Origin: Schaedlerella arabinosiphila
Lineage (GTDB): Bacteria; Bacillota; Clostridia; Lachnospirales; Lachnospiraceae
Direction of reading: 5' to 3'
Assembly: GCF_003885045.1 (NCBI RefSeq)
Contig: NZ_RHJS01000002.1
Span: forward strand, 4,953,302-5,017,301
Length of the DNA: 64,000 nt
The notes below the pieces were generated by a model, which searched no databases, had not been told where the DNA came from, and worked only from the letters and a program-made list of their open reading frames with translations. This document shows positions 7,665 through 16,900 of this stretch, one piece after another. The stretch's first letter is position 1; the number at the start of each line of letters is the position of its first letter. The translations under genes were made by a program, and so were the position numbers.

Positions 7665-8852
7665 ATGGAGAAAAGAAGAGATTTAAAAGGAAGGATATTA
7701 AACAACGGAGAGAGCCAGAGAAAAGATGGAAGATACGCATTTAAATATATGGATGCATTTGGAAAAGTACAGTTTGCTTATTCCTGGAAATTGACCGCTA
7801 CAGACAGAGTACCTAAAGGAAAAAGGGATTGTATATCACTCCGTGAGAAAGAAAACGAAATACAAAAAGACCTTTCAGACGGAATTGATACGATCGGCAA
7901 AAAAATGACTCTTTGCGAACTCTACAAAAAGCAGAACGCAAGCCGGGCAAATGTTAAAAAAAGTACCCTGCTAGGCCGCCAGAGGCTTATGAGAGCCTTA
8001 GAACAGGATATACTGGGATTACGTAGTATAGACAGTATAAAACCCTCTGACGCTAAAGAATGGGCTGTCCGCATGAAAGCAAAAGGATATGCTTATAAAA
8101 CTATCAATAATTACAAACGTTCTTTAAAAGCGGCTTTTTATATCGCTATTCAAGATGATTATGTACGTAAAAATCCTTTTGACTACAAAATGAGTGATGT
8201 TATTGCAGATGACAGCAAGCCACGGGAAGCATTGACAGAGGACGAAGAAAAGAAACTTCTTGCATTTGCTAAAACGGATATGATTTATAAAAAGTATTAT
8301 GATGTGATTGTGATATTGCTAAATACAGGGCTTAGAATTTCCGAACTGTGCGGATTGACTGTAAAAGATTTAGACTTTGAGAAAAGGTTAATCCATGTAA
8401 ATCATCAACTATTGAAAGACAGTGAACACGGTTATTACATAGATACCCCAAAGACTAAAAGCGGTGTCCGCCAAGTCCCCATGAATCAAACAGCTTATGA
8501 AGCATTTAAACACGTATTAAAGCAATGTGAAGGTATACAATCGGATATCATAGACGGCTACAGCGATTTCTTATTTCTCACGCAAGAAGGACATCCAGTA
8601 ATAGCTCAATACTATTCAGCAACTTTTCGGAATCTTGTAACAAAGTATAATAAAACACATGAGGACGAACTGCCGTATTTTTCACCGCATGTATTAAGAC
8701 ACACCTTTTGCACAAGATTAGCCGGAAAAAACATGAATCCGAAAAGCCTGCAATACATCATGGGACATAGCAGTATAGAAATCACGCTTAATCTGTACGC
8801 ACATGTTACCATAGACGGAATACAGGCTGAAATGGAACGGTTAGCGGAATAA
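7665..8852 (+). CDS. int: Tyrosine integrase, Tn916 type
   Basis: A 395-residue integrase closely resembling Tn916 Int from its first residues (MEKRRDLKGRILNNGESQRK). It has the N-terminal arm-binding domain, a SAM-like core-binding domain and a catalytic domain with Arg in NTGLRISELCG (about 222), HVLRH (about 341), the GHSS motif and Tyr in LNLYAHV (about 379). The start at 7665 is chosen from the GGAAGGAG site; upstream codons lack one. It catalyses integration and excision of the 3.3-9 kb element. A set of AGATATAAGAAG repeats follows it. Confidence 0.9.
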   Translation: MEKRRDLKGRILNNGESQRKDGRYAFKYMDAFGKVQFAYSWKLTATDRVPKGKRDCISLREKENEIQKDLSDGIDTIGKKMTLCELYKKQNASRANVKKSTLLGRQRLMRALEQDILGLRSIDSIKPSDAKEWAVRMKAKGYAYKTINNYKRSLKAAFYIAIQDDYVRKNPFDYKMSDVIADDSKPREALTEDEEKKLLAFAKTDMIYKKYYDVIVILLNTGLRISELCGLTVKDLDFEKRLIHVNHQLLKDSEHGYYIDTPKTKSGVRQVPMNQTAYEAFKHVLKQCEGIQSDIIDGYSDFLFLTQEGHPVIAQYYSATFRNLVTKYNKTHEDELPYFSPHVLRHTFCTRLAGKNMNPKSLQYIMGHSSIEITLNLYAHVTIDGIQAEMERLAE

Positions 8853-8897
8853 GAATTTACTACTTTTTTACTACGTTTGAAGTGTTCTCTATAATAG

Positions 8898-9006
8898 AGA
8901 TATAAGAAGATACGTGAAGTATCTACCAATAGCGAAATATCCACGAAGCCCTGATTTACAGGGTTCCGTGGAGATATAAGAAGATATGAGAAGATATAAG
9001 AAGTTA
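8898..9006. repeat. Integrase-arm-like direct repeats and hairpin at the right end of the small element
   Basis: AGATATAAGAAGATA occurs at 8898 and 8972, with variants at 8982 and 8992, the last three spaced exactly 10 bp apart. Between them is a hairpin CCACGAAGCCCTG / CAGGGTTCCGTGG (8941-8971). Location directly after int suggests arm-type binding sites and the attachment region. I could not find a convincing matching repeat at the left end. Confidence 0.5.
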
Positions 9007-9112
9007 TAAGAAAATCTGTATTAAGTTTCATCTAAATCTGAAACATGGATTTCCTATTCTTTTACCTATCTTTATTATTTCAACGCCTAAGAGGGCAGAA
9101 AGGAGAAATTTT

Positions 9113-9997
9113 ATGTCAGCAATCATTCATCTCATGGGAAGGGTCACCAGAGATCCCGTCATGCAGCAGGGGAGGAACAACGGAACGGAGTATATTTCTT
9201 TAGACCTTGCCACCTCACAAAGAAGCCAGAACGCACAGAATAACCCGGAAAATCCATATGAATCTGTTTTCTATCAGTGCTATCTGAACAAGCATCTGGC
9301 AGAACGGCTTTCGAAGGCGGGAGTCAAGAAAGGAACCTGTCTATATATCTATGGAGAGCTTGAACTCCATCCCTTTGTTTACAGTCAGGGACAGAGAGCG
9401 GGCCAGGCCGGTTCCGGTGCCAGGATCAATGTACGGGACTGGCAGTTCTGTCTTTCCAACAAGCCAGAAGGAGATGCAGGCGGAAATCAGGCAGGCACAC
9501 CGCCGTACAATGGAGGCGCAGCTACGCCGGGAGCCGGAGGATATCAAACTTCAGGTCCGCAAAACGGCGGTTATCAGAATCCTGCCGGTGCTGCACAGGG
9601 AGGCGTGTATCCTGCCAATGGAAATGCTACCGGAAACGGGAACTATCCAGGTGGCAGTAATCCATCCGGTGGAGGCAGCTATCCCAATGGAGGCAATGGC
9701 AATGCAAACGGGAACGGTAATTATTCCAATGCAGGGAATGGCAATGCAGGCGCCAGCTATCCCAATGGAGGCAGCAACATGGGCAACGGCCCGCAACCTG
9801 CGAACGGAGGAGCCCCGCAAGGCGGTTCTTACCAGGCAAATGCCCCTGCACAGAATAGTGCGGCTGGAAACCAGATGTACCAGCAGCAGAGAGGGAATGC
9901 CCAGTACGGCCAGACACCGCCGCAGGGCGGCTTTGCCGGGGACGGGTTTACCAATATCCCGGAAGGTATGGCCTCACAGCTTCCCTTCACTGCATAA
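9113..9997 (+). CDS. ssb: Single-stranded DNA-binding protein with long Gly/Asn-rich tail
   Basis: A 294-residue SSB. Residues 1 to about 115 form the OB-fold (MGRVTRDPVMQQ, ISLDLATSQ, GTCLYIYGELEL). The rest is a low-complexity tail rich in Gly, Asn and Tyr with repeats of YPNGGN type. The end reads MASQLPFTA; the LPF resembles the protein-docking tip of bacterial SSB but lacks the acidic run and has two extra residues. Preceded by AAAGGAG. It would coat single strands during element replication or annealing. First gene of the large element's plus-strand block; a terminator follows, so it is probably transcribed alone. Confidence 0.85.
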   Translation: MSAIIHLMGRVTRDPVMQQGRNNGTEYISLDLATSQRSQNAQNNPENPYESVFYQCYLNKHLAERLSKAGVKKGTCLYIYGELELHPFVYSQGQRAGQAGSGARINVRDWQFCLSNKPEGDAGGNQAGTPPYNGGAATPGAGGYQTSGPQNGGYQNPAGAAQGGVYPANGNATGNGNYPGGSNPSGGGSYPNGGNGNANGNGNYSNAGNGNAGASYPNGGSNMGNGPQPANGGAPQGGSYQANAPAQNSAAGNQMYQQQRGNAQYGQTPPQGGFAGDGFTNIPEGMASQLPFTA

Positions 9998-10069
9998 CTT
10001 CAGAATCACCCGGTTACGGAGCCTGCCAACGATAACTTCAGAATCACCCGGTTACGGAGCCTGCCAACG
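9994..10069. repeat. Perfect tandem 38-bp repeat overlapping the ssb stop codon
   Basis: Two identical 38-base units lie head to tail (9994-10031 and 10032-10069). Each begins ATAACTTCAGAATCACCCGG and contains TTACGGAGCCTGCCAACG. The first copy includes the ssb stop codon. No third copy was noticed elsewhere. Confidence 0.85.
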
Positions 10070-10099
10070 GCAACCGCTCCTGCAGATCACTTCAGGAAA

Positions 10100-10141
10100 G
10101 GAATTGCGTGTTTACGTTTGAACACAGCAGTTCCTTTTTTT
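10100..10141 (+). terminator. Terminator after ssb
   Basis: Imperfect stem GGAATTGCGTGTTT / AACACAGCAGTTCC with a short loop, followed by seven T. It separates ssb from the next gene group. Confidence 0.75.
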
Positions 10142-10186
10142 CAAAACAATTCGAACTGCAAAATATTTTTATGAAAGGAATCCACA

Positions 10187-11011
10187 ATGAAAACAAGAAA
10201 AGAAGAACACAGAAGTATCAAGATGATAAAAGCAGCGGCACTCGTTTTGTTTCTGGCGCTGCTCTTTACTCCGGAACAAATGAACCGGTCTGTCATTGCC
10301 GGCATCGCGATCACCGGGATTGTAGGAAGCTTTCTCTTCCTCCTGATCCCCATGATGCTGCATATCTCAGTCCCGTTTTCTTTAAAAAATACTCACACGC
10401 ACAAGCGTAAGAAACAAAAGAAGGAAGCCCCTTTCTTTGACATGGAGACGCTGCTGATCCGGCAGATCAGTTACCAGGTTACGGATAAGATCAGGGCGGC
10501 TTACCCGGAAGCATCTTGGGAATATACCAGACCCATTAAAGCCGAGTCCCTGCTGAATTGCAACCTTATCCGCATCCGGACCTTCCATACGGGAGATTAC
10601 AACTTTGCGGATGTTTCCCTCGACCAGTTCGGGCATCTGAAGCTCTTCATGATGACCATTACGGATTTCACGCCCCTTCCGGGACAGAAGAATCCAGATG
10701 GCGCTAAGACTGATCATCCTGAAAATCCGGCAGAACCTCCCATCCATGTGGATCCGGAATCCTGGTATTCCCTCATTGGGAAGCCGTTACTGACGGAGTT
10801 GATCGGAGACCTGCAGGCAAGGGGACACCAGAAGCTTTTTATCAATGAAGCCGGGGAAATATTTATTTATGCGAACAATACCCCGGAAATAAAAGATACC
10901 TTCCAGCATTTCCCGCCCAGAGATTACTGGGTAGCCCTCATGGACATCTTTACCCGTGATGAGCTGAAAGCAGTGGAAACCAATGACACCCTGGAAGTAT
11001 CCTGGGCATAG
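10187..11011 (+). CDS. Membrane-anchored protein of unknown function, 274 aa
   Basis: A 274-residue protein with two N-terminal membrane helices (about 13-30 and 37-60), a short basic loop (HTHKRKKQKKE), and a cytoplasmic domain of about 200 residues that I do not recognise (SWEYTRPIKAES, RTFHTGDYNFADV, WVALMDIF). It precedes the MoxR-type ATPase gene by 16 bases and is likely co-transcribed, so it could anchor the ATPase/VWA machinery to the membrane. That role is inference. Confidence 0.65.
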   Translation: MKTRKEEHRSIKMIKAAALVLFLALLFTPEQMNRSVIAGIAITGIVGSFLFLLIPMMLHISVPFSLKNTHTHKRKKQKKEAPFFDMETLLIRQISYQVTDKIRAAYPEASWEYTRPIKAESLLNCNLIRIRTFHTGDYNFADVSLDQFGHLKLFMMTITDFTPLPGQKNPDGAKTDHPENPAEPPIHVDPESWYSLIGKPLLTELIGDLQARGHQKLFINEAGEIFIYANNTPEIKDTFQHFPPRDYWVALMDIFTRDELKAVETNDTLEVSWA

Positions 11012-11027
11012 AAGGGAGAGAATGATT

Positions 11028-12842
11028 ATGGCAAATGGAAATTTATTACCCAACTGGTCCTTTAAGCGAAAGCTGCCGGAACCGTTCGAGGATTATACCG
11101 ATGACCCGGTATTTAAAAATGTTTATTCCAAGCATTGCATACAGCCCCAGAAGCGTTCCACGCTCCATGCGGCGACGCTTCGGGCAATCCTGGCATATCT
11201 GGAACTGGAATCGCCAACAAGCGGAAAACCGCCGGAGGAACTTGGTGCAATCGGAAGCCAGGGAAATAATTTTACGATTGCGGAATATCCGAGCAAGACC
11301 GGAGAACTCCATGTAGTAGCCTACAACCGGATAAACGGCAAGTTTACGGCAGGCTGTTACCAAACACCTCCGGATCCGGAAAGCAATCCGGAAAAATATA
11401 TGCTGAAAGAGGATGAGAAAAGCGGCGCTGCCCTGATCTTTGCGCTCATCCCAACTGCTATGGCAGATGACGAATTCAATGAGCATTACCAGAAGCTGAG
11501 GGAAGACCGGGATAACGGCTATCCAAACATGGACGATACGGTAGAGACTGCGGCAATCCTATGCGATAACCTTTACCGGCGCGTCCGTTACGGAACCTCT
11601 CTTCCGACCGGCGGAATCCCAAACGATACGCCGGGCAACGGTTCCATTTCCCAGCTGAAAGCATTTACGGTACAGAAAGGCACTCATTCCCCAACGGATG
11701 TCATTCTTGGGACTTTCCAGGTTCTAAAGCCTGGCACTTCTACCCGGAAAGTAATGGCAAGCGTTTCAAAAAAAGATTTCGTAGGCAAATACATCCTGTC
11801 CGAATCCCGGACACTGACTCCCCAGGAAGAACTCACCGTGCCGCAGCTCCCTGACTGGTACATCATACCGGCAGAGATTAAACGGATCTGCGAACACGCC
11901 AAAATAACCACAAATACCGTGTCACCCATGCGGAACTTCTTATTAAGAGGGCCTGCAGGGACGGGAAAGACCGAAGGTGCCAAAGCAATCGCTTCCGGCC
12001 TTCATCTCCCATACCGGTGCATTACCTGTTCTGCAAATACCGAGATCTTCGATTTGCTCGGACAGATCCTGCCCGATGTAGACGGGAAGCTTTCCGCCCT
12101 CCAGAGCGAATATCCCACCTTCCAGGACATCATGATGGACCCGGCAACGGCTTACCAGAAGCTGACCGGTACTTACGATGAAACGGTGGATGAGGATGCG
12201 GTCTACCAAAAGCTGGTGGATACTATTTTCGATGAGATGCACGACCACTACGCAAAGCAGGATTCCCACCAGAAGTTTAAATATGTGGACACTCCGCTGG
12301 TAGGAGCGATCCGTTACGGCTATCTTGTGGAATTACAGGAGCCTACGGTCATTGCCAATCCCGGCGTGCTGGTAGGCTTAAACTCCCTGCTGGACCGCTG
12401 TAACAGCGTGTTCCTGCCAAACGTGGAAGTCATTGACCGCCACCCGGATACCACGATTGTCGTGACTACCAACAATGATTATGCGGGCTGTAAGCAGATG
12501 AACCAGTCTGTCATCTCCAGGATGAACCTTGTGATCGACCTGGATGAGCCGGATGAGGATACCTTAGTCAAGCGTGTCCTTGGAATTACTGGCTGTACAG
12601 ATAAAAAGACCGTAACCACCATGGCAAAGATCGTCAAAGCCGTATCCGAATACTGCCGCGAGAACCTGATCACAGACGGATGCTGCGGAGTCCGGGAGCT
12701 GATCTCCTGGGTGCAGTCCTTCATGGTCTGCGGGGATATCCGGGAAGCCGCCCGCTACACGGTCCTCTCCTCTGTTTCGGCAGACGCGGAGAGCAGGCAG
12801 GAAGTGGAGAACGGCTGTCTCGATTCCATCCTTTCGGCGTAA
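11028..12842 (+). CDS. MoxR-type AAA+ ATPase
   Basis: A 604-residue protein with an uncharacterised N-terminal region (about 290 residues) and a C-terminal AAA+ module: Walker A LLRGPAGTGKTEGAK near 303-315, sensor 1 region TIVVTTNNDYAGC near 477-489, and an Arg-bearing SVISRMNLVIDLDEP stretch. MoxR ATPases remodel or activate partner proteins and work with VWA-domain partners, and a VWA gene follows two genes later. The start at 11028 (MANGNLL) has GGGAG at a suitable distance; 11022 is an alternative. N-terminal length is unusual for MoxR. Confidence 0.8.
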   Translation: MANGNLLPNWSFKRKLPEPFEDYTDDPVFKNVYSKHCIQPQKRSTLHAATLRAILAYLELESPTSGKPPEELGAIGSQGNNFTIAEYPSKTGELHVVAYNRINGKFTAGCYQTPPDPESNPEKYMLKEDEKSGAALIFALIPTAMADDEFNEHYQKLREDRDNGYPNMDDTVETAAILCDNLYRRVRYGTSLPTGGIPNDTPGNGSISQLKAFTVQKGTHSPTDVILGTFQVLKPGTSTRKVMASVSKKDFVGKYILSESRTLTPQEELTVPQLPDWYIIPAEIKRICEHAKITTNTVSPMRNFLLRGPAGTGKTEGAKAIASGLHLPYRCITCSANTEIFDLLGQILPDVDGKLSALQSEYPTFQDIMMDPATAYQKLTGTYDETVDEDAVYQKLVDTIFDEMHDHYAKQDSHQKFKYVDTPLVGAIRYGYLVELQEPTVIANPGVLVGLNSLLDRCNSVFLPNVEVIDRHPDTTIVVTTNNDYAGCKQMNQSVISRMNLVIDLDEPDEDTLVKRVLGITGCTDKKTVTTMAKIVKAVSEYCRENLITDGCCGVRELISWVQSFMVCGDIREAARYTVLSSVSADAESRQEVENGCLDSILSA

Positions 12843-12854
12843 AGGGGGCTTTTT

Positions 12855-13100
12855 ATGAGGGATTATCAGATCACAGAGGAAGAAATGCGGGGAGTTTTGG
12901 CCGCCAATCTTTCTTATCTCAGGAAATCCAAACGGTGGAGGCTCTCCCAGAAAACGCTGGCAAAAATTTTGCACGTACCGAGGAAAGCCATCATGAATTA
13001 CGAATCCGGCAAAGTCCTTCCGCCGACCTATATCACTTACCGTATGGCGCTGTATTTTTGCTGTACCATGGAAGAACTTCTAACGGAGAAGGTATTTTAA
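12855..13100 (+). CDS. Small HTH regulator in the MoxR/VWA operon
   Basis: An 81-residue Cro/C1-type HTH protein (LRKSKRWRLSQKTLAKILHV, then RKAIMNYESGKVLPP). It lies 12 bases after the AAA+ gene with site AAAGGGGG. A regulator within the operon suggests self-control of the MoxR/VWA set. Confidence 0.75.
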   Translation: MRDYQITEEEMRGVLAANLSYLRKSKRWRLSQKTLAKILHVPRKAIMNYESGKVLPPTYITYRMALYFCCTMEELLTEKVF

Positions 13101-13190
13101 GCGCAACAGCCGTATAGCTCTTTTAAATATGCGCTGTATGGAGCCTTTGCGTTTACAAATAAAAAAATGAAAAGAAAGGATGAATGAATT

Positions 13191-15305
13191 TTGAACAGCA
13201 ACCAGAAAAAACTACAGCAGTTGATCAAGGATCAGACCCTTACCCTGACGGATGAGGAACTGTTCCTGTCCTCTGCCTACCAGAAATACCTGTCCTCTAT
13301 GGCGAAAGCGGCTACCGGCCGCTACCGCCAGGGACTGCAGACGCTAATGGAGTGGGACGCTTCCGATGGCGCCGGACTTGCTTACACGGATAACTATAAG
13401 ATCCACATCAATGCCGGCAACTCCATTACCCAGAGCTTCCCGTCCCGGATGCTGCGCTCTGAGAGCCTTGTGGGGATGAACGGTCATGAAACGGCTCATC
13501 TCTTATTTACAGACTTTACAACCCTTGGGTTATATCTGCGCAGCATGGAGAATGGTTCCTTCTATCCGGAAGAACCGTCTTTCGATGACCAGTACCAGGA
13601 AAGCTGTGAGGAAATGCTGGAAGCCGTGCATGAAAGAGACAAGGCTGTATGCCTGACGCTTTCTGAGTGCGCCTCCCATATCAGCAATATTTTAGAAGAC
13701 ATTTACATCGAAGCCCGCATGTGTGACGCCTATCCCGGCTTTTTTAAGCAGGGGATTGAGCTGAACTGCCTGCGGATGAATGAGCTGATGCCGTCCCTTC
13801 AGAGCCAGATTGACAATGGCTTCTCGGATTTTGCTATTGTGGCAAACCTTCTCCTGCAATACTGCAGGGCAGGTACGGTTAATAATCTCCACGGTTACAC
13901 CGGTCCCTATCTGGATTACCTGGAGGACTGCGTACCATATGTGGAGGAATCTATCTACTCGGATGACGTGAAAGACCGGCTCCATGCCTCCAACCATATC
14001 CTTGGGATTCTCTGGGAGTATATCAAACCAATGGTGGAGGACACCAGGGACAGGCTTAAAGTTGCTTCGGAGGAAGATGCGAAAAACCTGTTAAATGAGA
14101 TTCTGGGCGATCAGATCCAGGGCGTCGCCCCTCTGCCCTCCGGCAAAAACGGGGCAATGCCAAAGCAGGCGGAAGCCGGAAAGAAAGCACAAAGCGCCAA
14201 TCCACCTCTGCAGTTTTCTCCACAGGCACGCCAAAATATCATGTCCGGTGTGCAGGATGTGGTGACGGAAGAAGGCGACCGGATCCAGCTTGCAAAGACT
14301 TCCACAATCTTAGAAGGAAACAATCCGGGCATCACTTATAATCACCAGTATCTAGGTTCCGGTTATGAGAAATCCGCCAGTGACCTTTTCCGTATCCTGA
14401 ACAGTGTGGCAACGGAAAAAGCGGAGGAACAATACCAGCAGGAAATGACGGAAGAACTGCAGAAAGCGGCCAATGATATCCATTACGGCAACGCCCATAC
14501 AGGGATCCATGTGACGGTAAACCGGATGTGCAGTGTATCGGATGATCTGGTAAAAGCATATCAGTCTGTCGCACCGCCTCTTCTCCGGGCTTCCAAGAGA
14601 CTGCAGAAGACCATCGCCCCGCTCCTGAAGGAAGAAAGCGAAGGCGGTAAGATAAAAAACCTGCAATTTGGAAAACGCCTGGATACAAGGGCGCTGCACC
14701 ATGAGGACGGTACATTTTTTATAAGGACAAGGCTCCCTTCGGAAGAGCAAAAGCTGGCGGTAGGACTCCTGATCGATGAAAGCGGCTCCATGAGCAGCTC
14801 CGACCGGATCACTTACGCAAGGATGACAGCGATTGTACTCTACGATTTCTGCCAGAGCCTGCAGATCCCGGTCACCATCTACGGACATACCACACCGGAC
14901 TGTGAAGCCGGGGTTGCGTTATATTCCTATGCGGAATTTGATTCCATTGATACTTCAGACCGCTACCGGCTGATGGACATGAGCGCCAGAAACGGCAACC
15001 GAGACGGCGCCGCTTTGCGATATGTTGCAGAGCATCTGAGCAAACGTCCGGAAAACCAGAAGCTGCTCATCATCATTTCCGATGGACAGCCAGCGGATTA
15101 CGGGTACATCGGCACGGAAGCGGAGGCAGACCTGCGCGGGATCAAGAAGGAATATTCCAAGAAGGGAATCATCCTCTTTGCGGCTGCTATCGGCTCAGAC
15201 AAGGAGAACATCAAACGGATCTATCAGGAAGGATTCCTGGATATCACAAAGCTCGAAGAACTGCCGAAGAACATGGCGCTTCTTGTAAAGCAGTATTTGA
15301 AATAA
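13191..15305 (+). CDS. VWA-domain protein with HExxH motif, CobT-like MoxR partner
   Basis: A 704-residue protein. An N-terminal zincin-like motif GHETAH lies near residues 98-103, followed by a helical middle region and a C-terminal von Willebrand A domain with MIDAS motif DESGSMSS near 529-536 and SDGQPADYG near 630. It resembles CobT and other VWA partners of MoxR ATPases. The start is TTG at 13191 with AAAGGA upstream; no better start is in range. Whether the HExxH is catalytic is unknown. It and the AAA+ gene form a probable two-part machine that may act on the element's nucleoprotein or on a host target. Confidence 0.75.
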   Translation: MNSNQKKLQQLIKDQTLTLTDEELFLSSAYQKYLSSMAKAATGRYRQGLQTLMEWDASDGAGLAYTDNYKIHINAGNSITQSFPSRMLRSESLVGMNGHETAHLLFTDFTTLGLYLRSMENGSFYPEEPSFDDQYQESCEEMLEAVHERDKAVCLTLSECASHISNILEDIYIEARMCDAYPGFFKQGIELNCLRMNELMPSLQSQIDNGFSDFAIVANLLLQYCRAGTVNNLHGYTGPYLDYLEDCVPYVEESIYSDDVKDRLHASNHILGILWEYIKPMVEDTRDRLKVASEEDAKNLLNEILGDQIQGVAPLPSGKNGAMPKQAEAGKKAQSANPPLQFSPQARQNIMSGVQDVVTEEGDRIQLAKTSTILEGNNPGITYNHQYLGSGYEKSASDLFRILNSVATEKAEEQYQQEMTEELQKAANDIHYGNAHTGIHVTVNRMCSVSDDLVKAYQSVAPPLLRASKRLQKTIAPLLKEESEGGKIKNLQFGKRLDTRALHHEDGTFFIRTRLPSEEQKLAVGLLIDESGSMSSSDRITYARMTAIVLYDFCQSLQIPVTIYGHTTPDCEAGVALYSYAEFDSIDTSDRYRLMDMSARNGNRDGAALRYVAEHLSKRPENQKLLIIISDGQPADYGYIGTEAEADLRGIKKEYSKKGIILFAAAIGSDKENIKRIYQEGFLDITKLEELPKNMALLVKQYLK

Positions 15306-15410
15306 TGACACGTTGAAATTCGTATTGTGCCGTATATTACCTGATGAGATGGTTCCTACAGTACGATGCGAAACAGCTTAATAATATTTAGAAAGAAGGG
15401 ACATTGATTC

Positions 15411-16274
15411 ATGAATCAGAATTATCAGACGAGGATCTCCCCTCAGATCTGCAAAGTACAGACCGACCGAAAGCTGATCGCCGTCTATGACCAGTTGAAA
15501 TACGCTGCGCTGACACACTATGCACAGCTCCACGCGAAAGGCGAGTATAAGGAAAATGACCATAAGGCAAATTCCCTGATCAAGCTCACCATCCAGGACT
15601 ATTCCAACGGCACCGGCGATAAGAATATAATCGCCCAGTTCAACCTGGCTCCCGAACAGATCCAGTTTATTTTAACCCGGATCACTGCAGGGTTCCAAGA
15701 ATTTGAATGGTCCCAGAGCAAGATCTACGGCGCGCCTGATGCACAGGGGTATTCTACGGCACAGCAGTTTTCCATCTCACGCCATACTAATGATTCCAGC
15801 GGACGGCCGATGAAGAGCCCGTGGCGGATCCAGATCGTAAATGGAAAAGGTGTGAAAGTCCAGAACCAGAAAGGCGGTTCCTATATGAAATCCGGAAGCT
15901 TTCTCTCGGAGAAAAATGCGTTTATCCAGCTGACGGATATGGACCTCTATACGCTCCTAAAGCGCACGGATTCCTATATCACCAACTGGGAAGCGTGTAT
16001 GGCGCCGTCACTGATCGCAAACGGAAAGCAGGCGTATGAGAAACAACAGCAGGACTGGCAGTCACAGAATCAGGGGCAGGATCAAGGGTATGCTCAGAAC
16101 GGGCAATATCAAGGGCAGGCTCAAGAATATTCCCAGAACAGTCAGTACCAAGATCAAACTCAGAATTATGCACAGAACGGACAGTATCAAAACCAGACTC
16201 CGTACTATATGCAAAATAATACACAGAATAACCAGTACCAAAATCAGGGGCAGGGAAACACCTATGCCGCTTAG
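15411..16274 (+). CDS. Protein of unknown function with Gln/Asn-rich repetitive tail
   Basis: A 287-residue protein. Residues 1 to about 205 form a folded domain I do not recognise (KLTIQDYSNGTGDKNIIAQF, WRIQIVNGKGVKVQN, FIQLTDMDLYTLLKRTDSYI). The remainder is a low-complexity tail of NGQYQ/QDQ repeats. The architecture, small folded domain plus disordered Q/N tail, parallels the element's SSB and annealing protein, so single-strand DNA binding or co-assembly is a reasonable guess. GAAAGAAGGG precedes the ATG. Confidence 0.6.
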   Translation: MNQNYQTRISPQICKVQTDRKLIAVYDQLKYAALTHYAQLHAKGEYKENDHKANSLIKLTIQDYSNGTGDKNIIAQFNLAPEQIQFILTRITAGFQEFEWSQSKIYGAPDAQGYSTAQQFSISRHTNDSSGRPMKSPWRIQIVNGKGVKVQNQKGGSYMKSGSFLSEKNAFIQLTDMDLYTLLKRTDSYITNWEACMAPSLIANGKQAYEKQQQDWQSQNQGQDQGYAQNGQYQGQAQEYSQNSQYQDQTQNYAQNGQYQNQTPYYMQNNTQNNQYQNQGQGNTYAA

Positions 16275-16299
16275 ATTTCAGGCACGATCATTTTTGGAA

Positions 16300-16328
16300 A
16301 AGGAAGCGGCCCTATGGCGGCTTCCTTT
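16300..16328 (+). terminator. Hairpin between the Q/N-tail gene and the AbrB-like gene
   Basis: Stem AAGGAAGC / GCTTCCTT with inner GCC / GGC pairing. No T-run follows, so it may attenuate or protect RNA ends rather than terminate fully. Confidence 0.5.
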
Positions 16329-16350
16329 CCGTTAGAAAGAAGGTGAATCT

Positions 16351-16857
16351 ATGAAATATTCCGATATCTGCACACTGGATGCACAAGGACGGATTGTAAT
16401 CCCGACCAAGATGCGGAAGATTTTAAATCTTGTGAATCAGGATTCTCTGGAAGCGGAGCTTTCCGGCCAGGAGATCCATCTTAGGAAATGCGGGGAACTG
16501 CCAATAGATACACACAGGCTCGCATCCCTCCTTACCATCCTGTACAACAGCAGCCGGCACGCCGTTGCTCTCTGTTCCGATACACAGGTCGTTAGCGCGG
16601 TAGGAAGTTTTCTTCCAGACAGAACCCCTGTCTCCAGGGAACTCTCTGCCTGCATCCAGGCTGAAAAAGAATATCTCCCGGACATGAGCAGGCCAGTCTA
16701 TCTTACCTCCTGTCCAGGCACACCAGTCGCTGCGCTTTTCCCTGTCCACTCCGAAAAACCTCTGGCATTAGCAGTGCTTTCTGCAAAGCCGCTTACCGAG
16801 GTAGAAATTGGATGTGCAAGATTAGTTGCAGCCACAATCGCACGTGAATTTGATTAA
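16351..16857 (+). CDS. AbrB/SpoVT-like transcriptional regulator
   Basis: A 168-residue protein with an N-terminal SpoVT-AbrB swapped-hairpin DNA-binding domain (LDAQGRIVIPTKMRKILNL, residues about 8-27) and a C-terminal GAF-like domain, the arrangement of SpoVT. Site GAAAGAAGGTG precedes the ATG. Likely a transition-type regulator of element genes; the GAF-like part could sense a ligand. Target unknown. Confidence 0.8.
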   Translation: MKYSDICTLDAQGRIVIPTKMRKILNLVNQDSLEAELSGQEIHLRKCGELPIDTHRLASLLTILYNSSRHAVALCSDTQVVSAVGSFLPDRTPVSRELSACIQAEKEYLPDMSRPVYLTSCPGTPVAALFPVHSEKPLALAVLSAKPLTEVEIGCARLVAATIAREFD

Positions 16858-16900
16858 CAAAAAATAATCTCATTTATTTAAAAGAAAGGATAAAAATACC

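Noticed and set aside
9351..10121. A long second-frame ORF across ssb
   Set aside because: Overlaps the SSB in another frame and reflects its repetitive tail.
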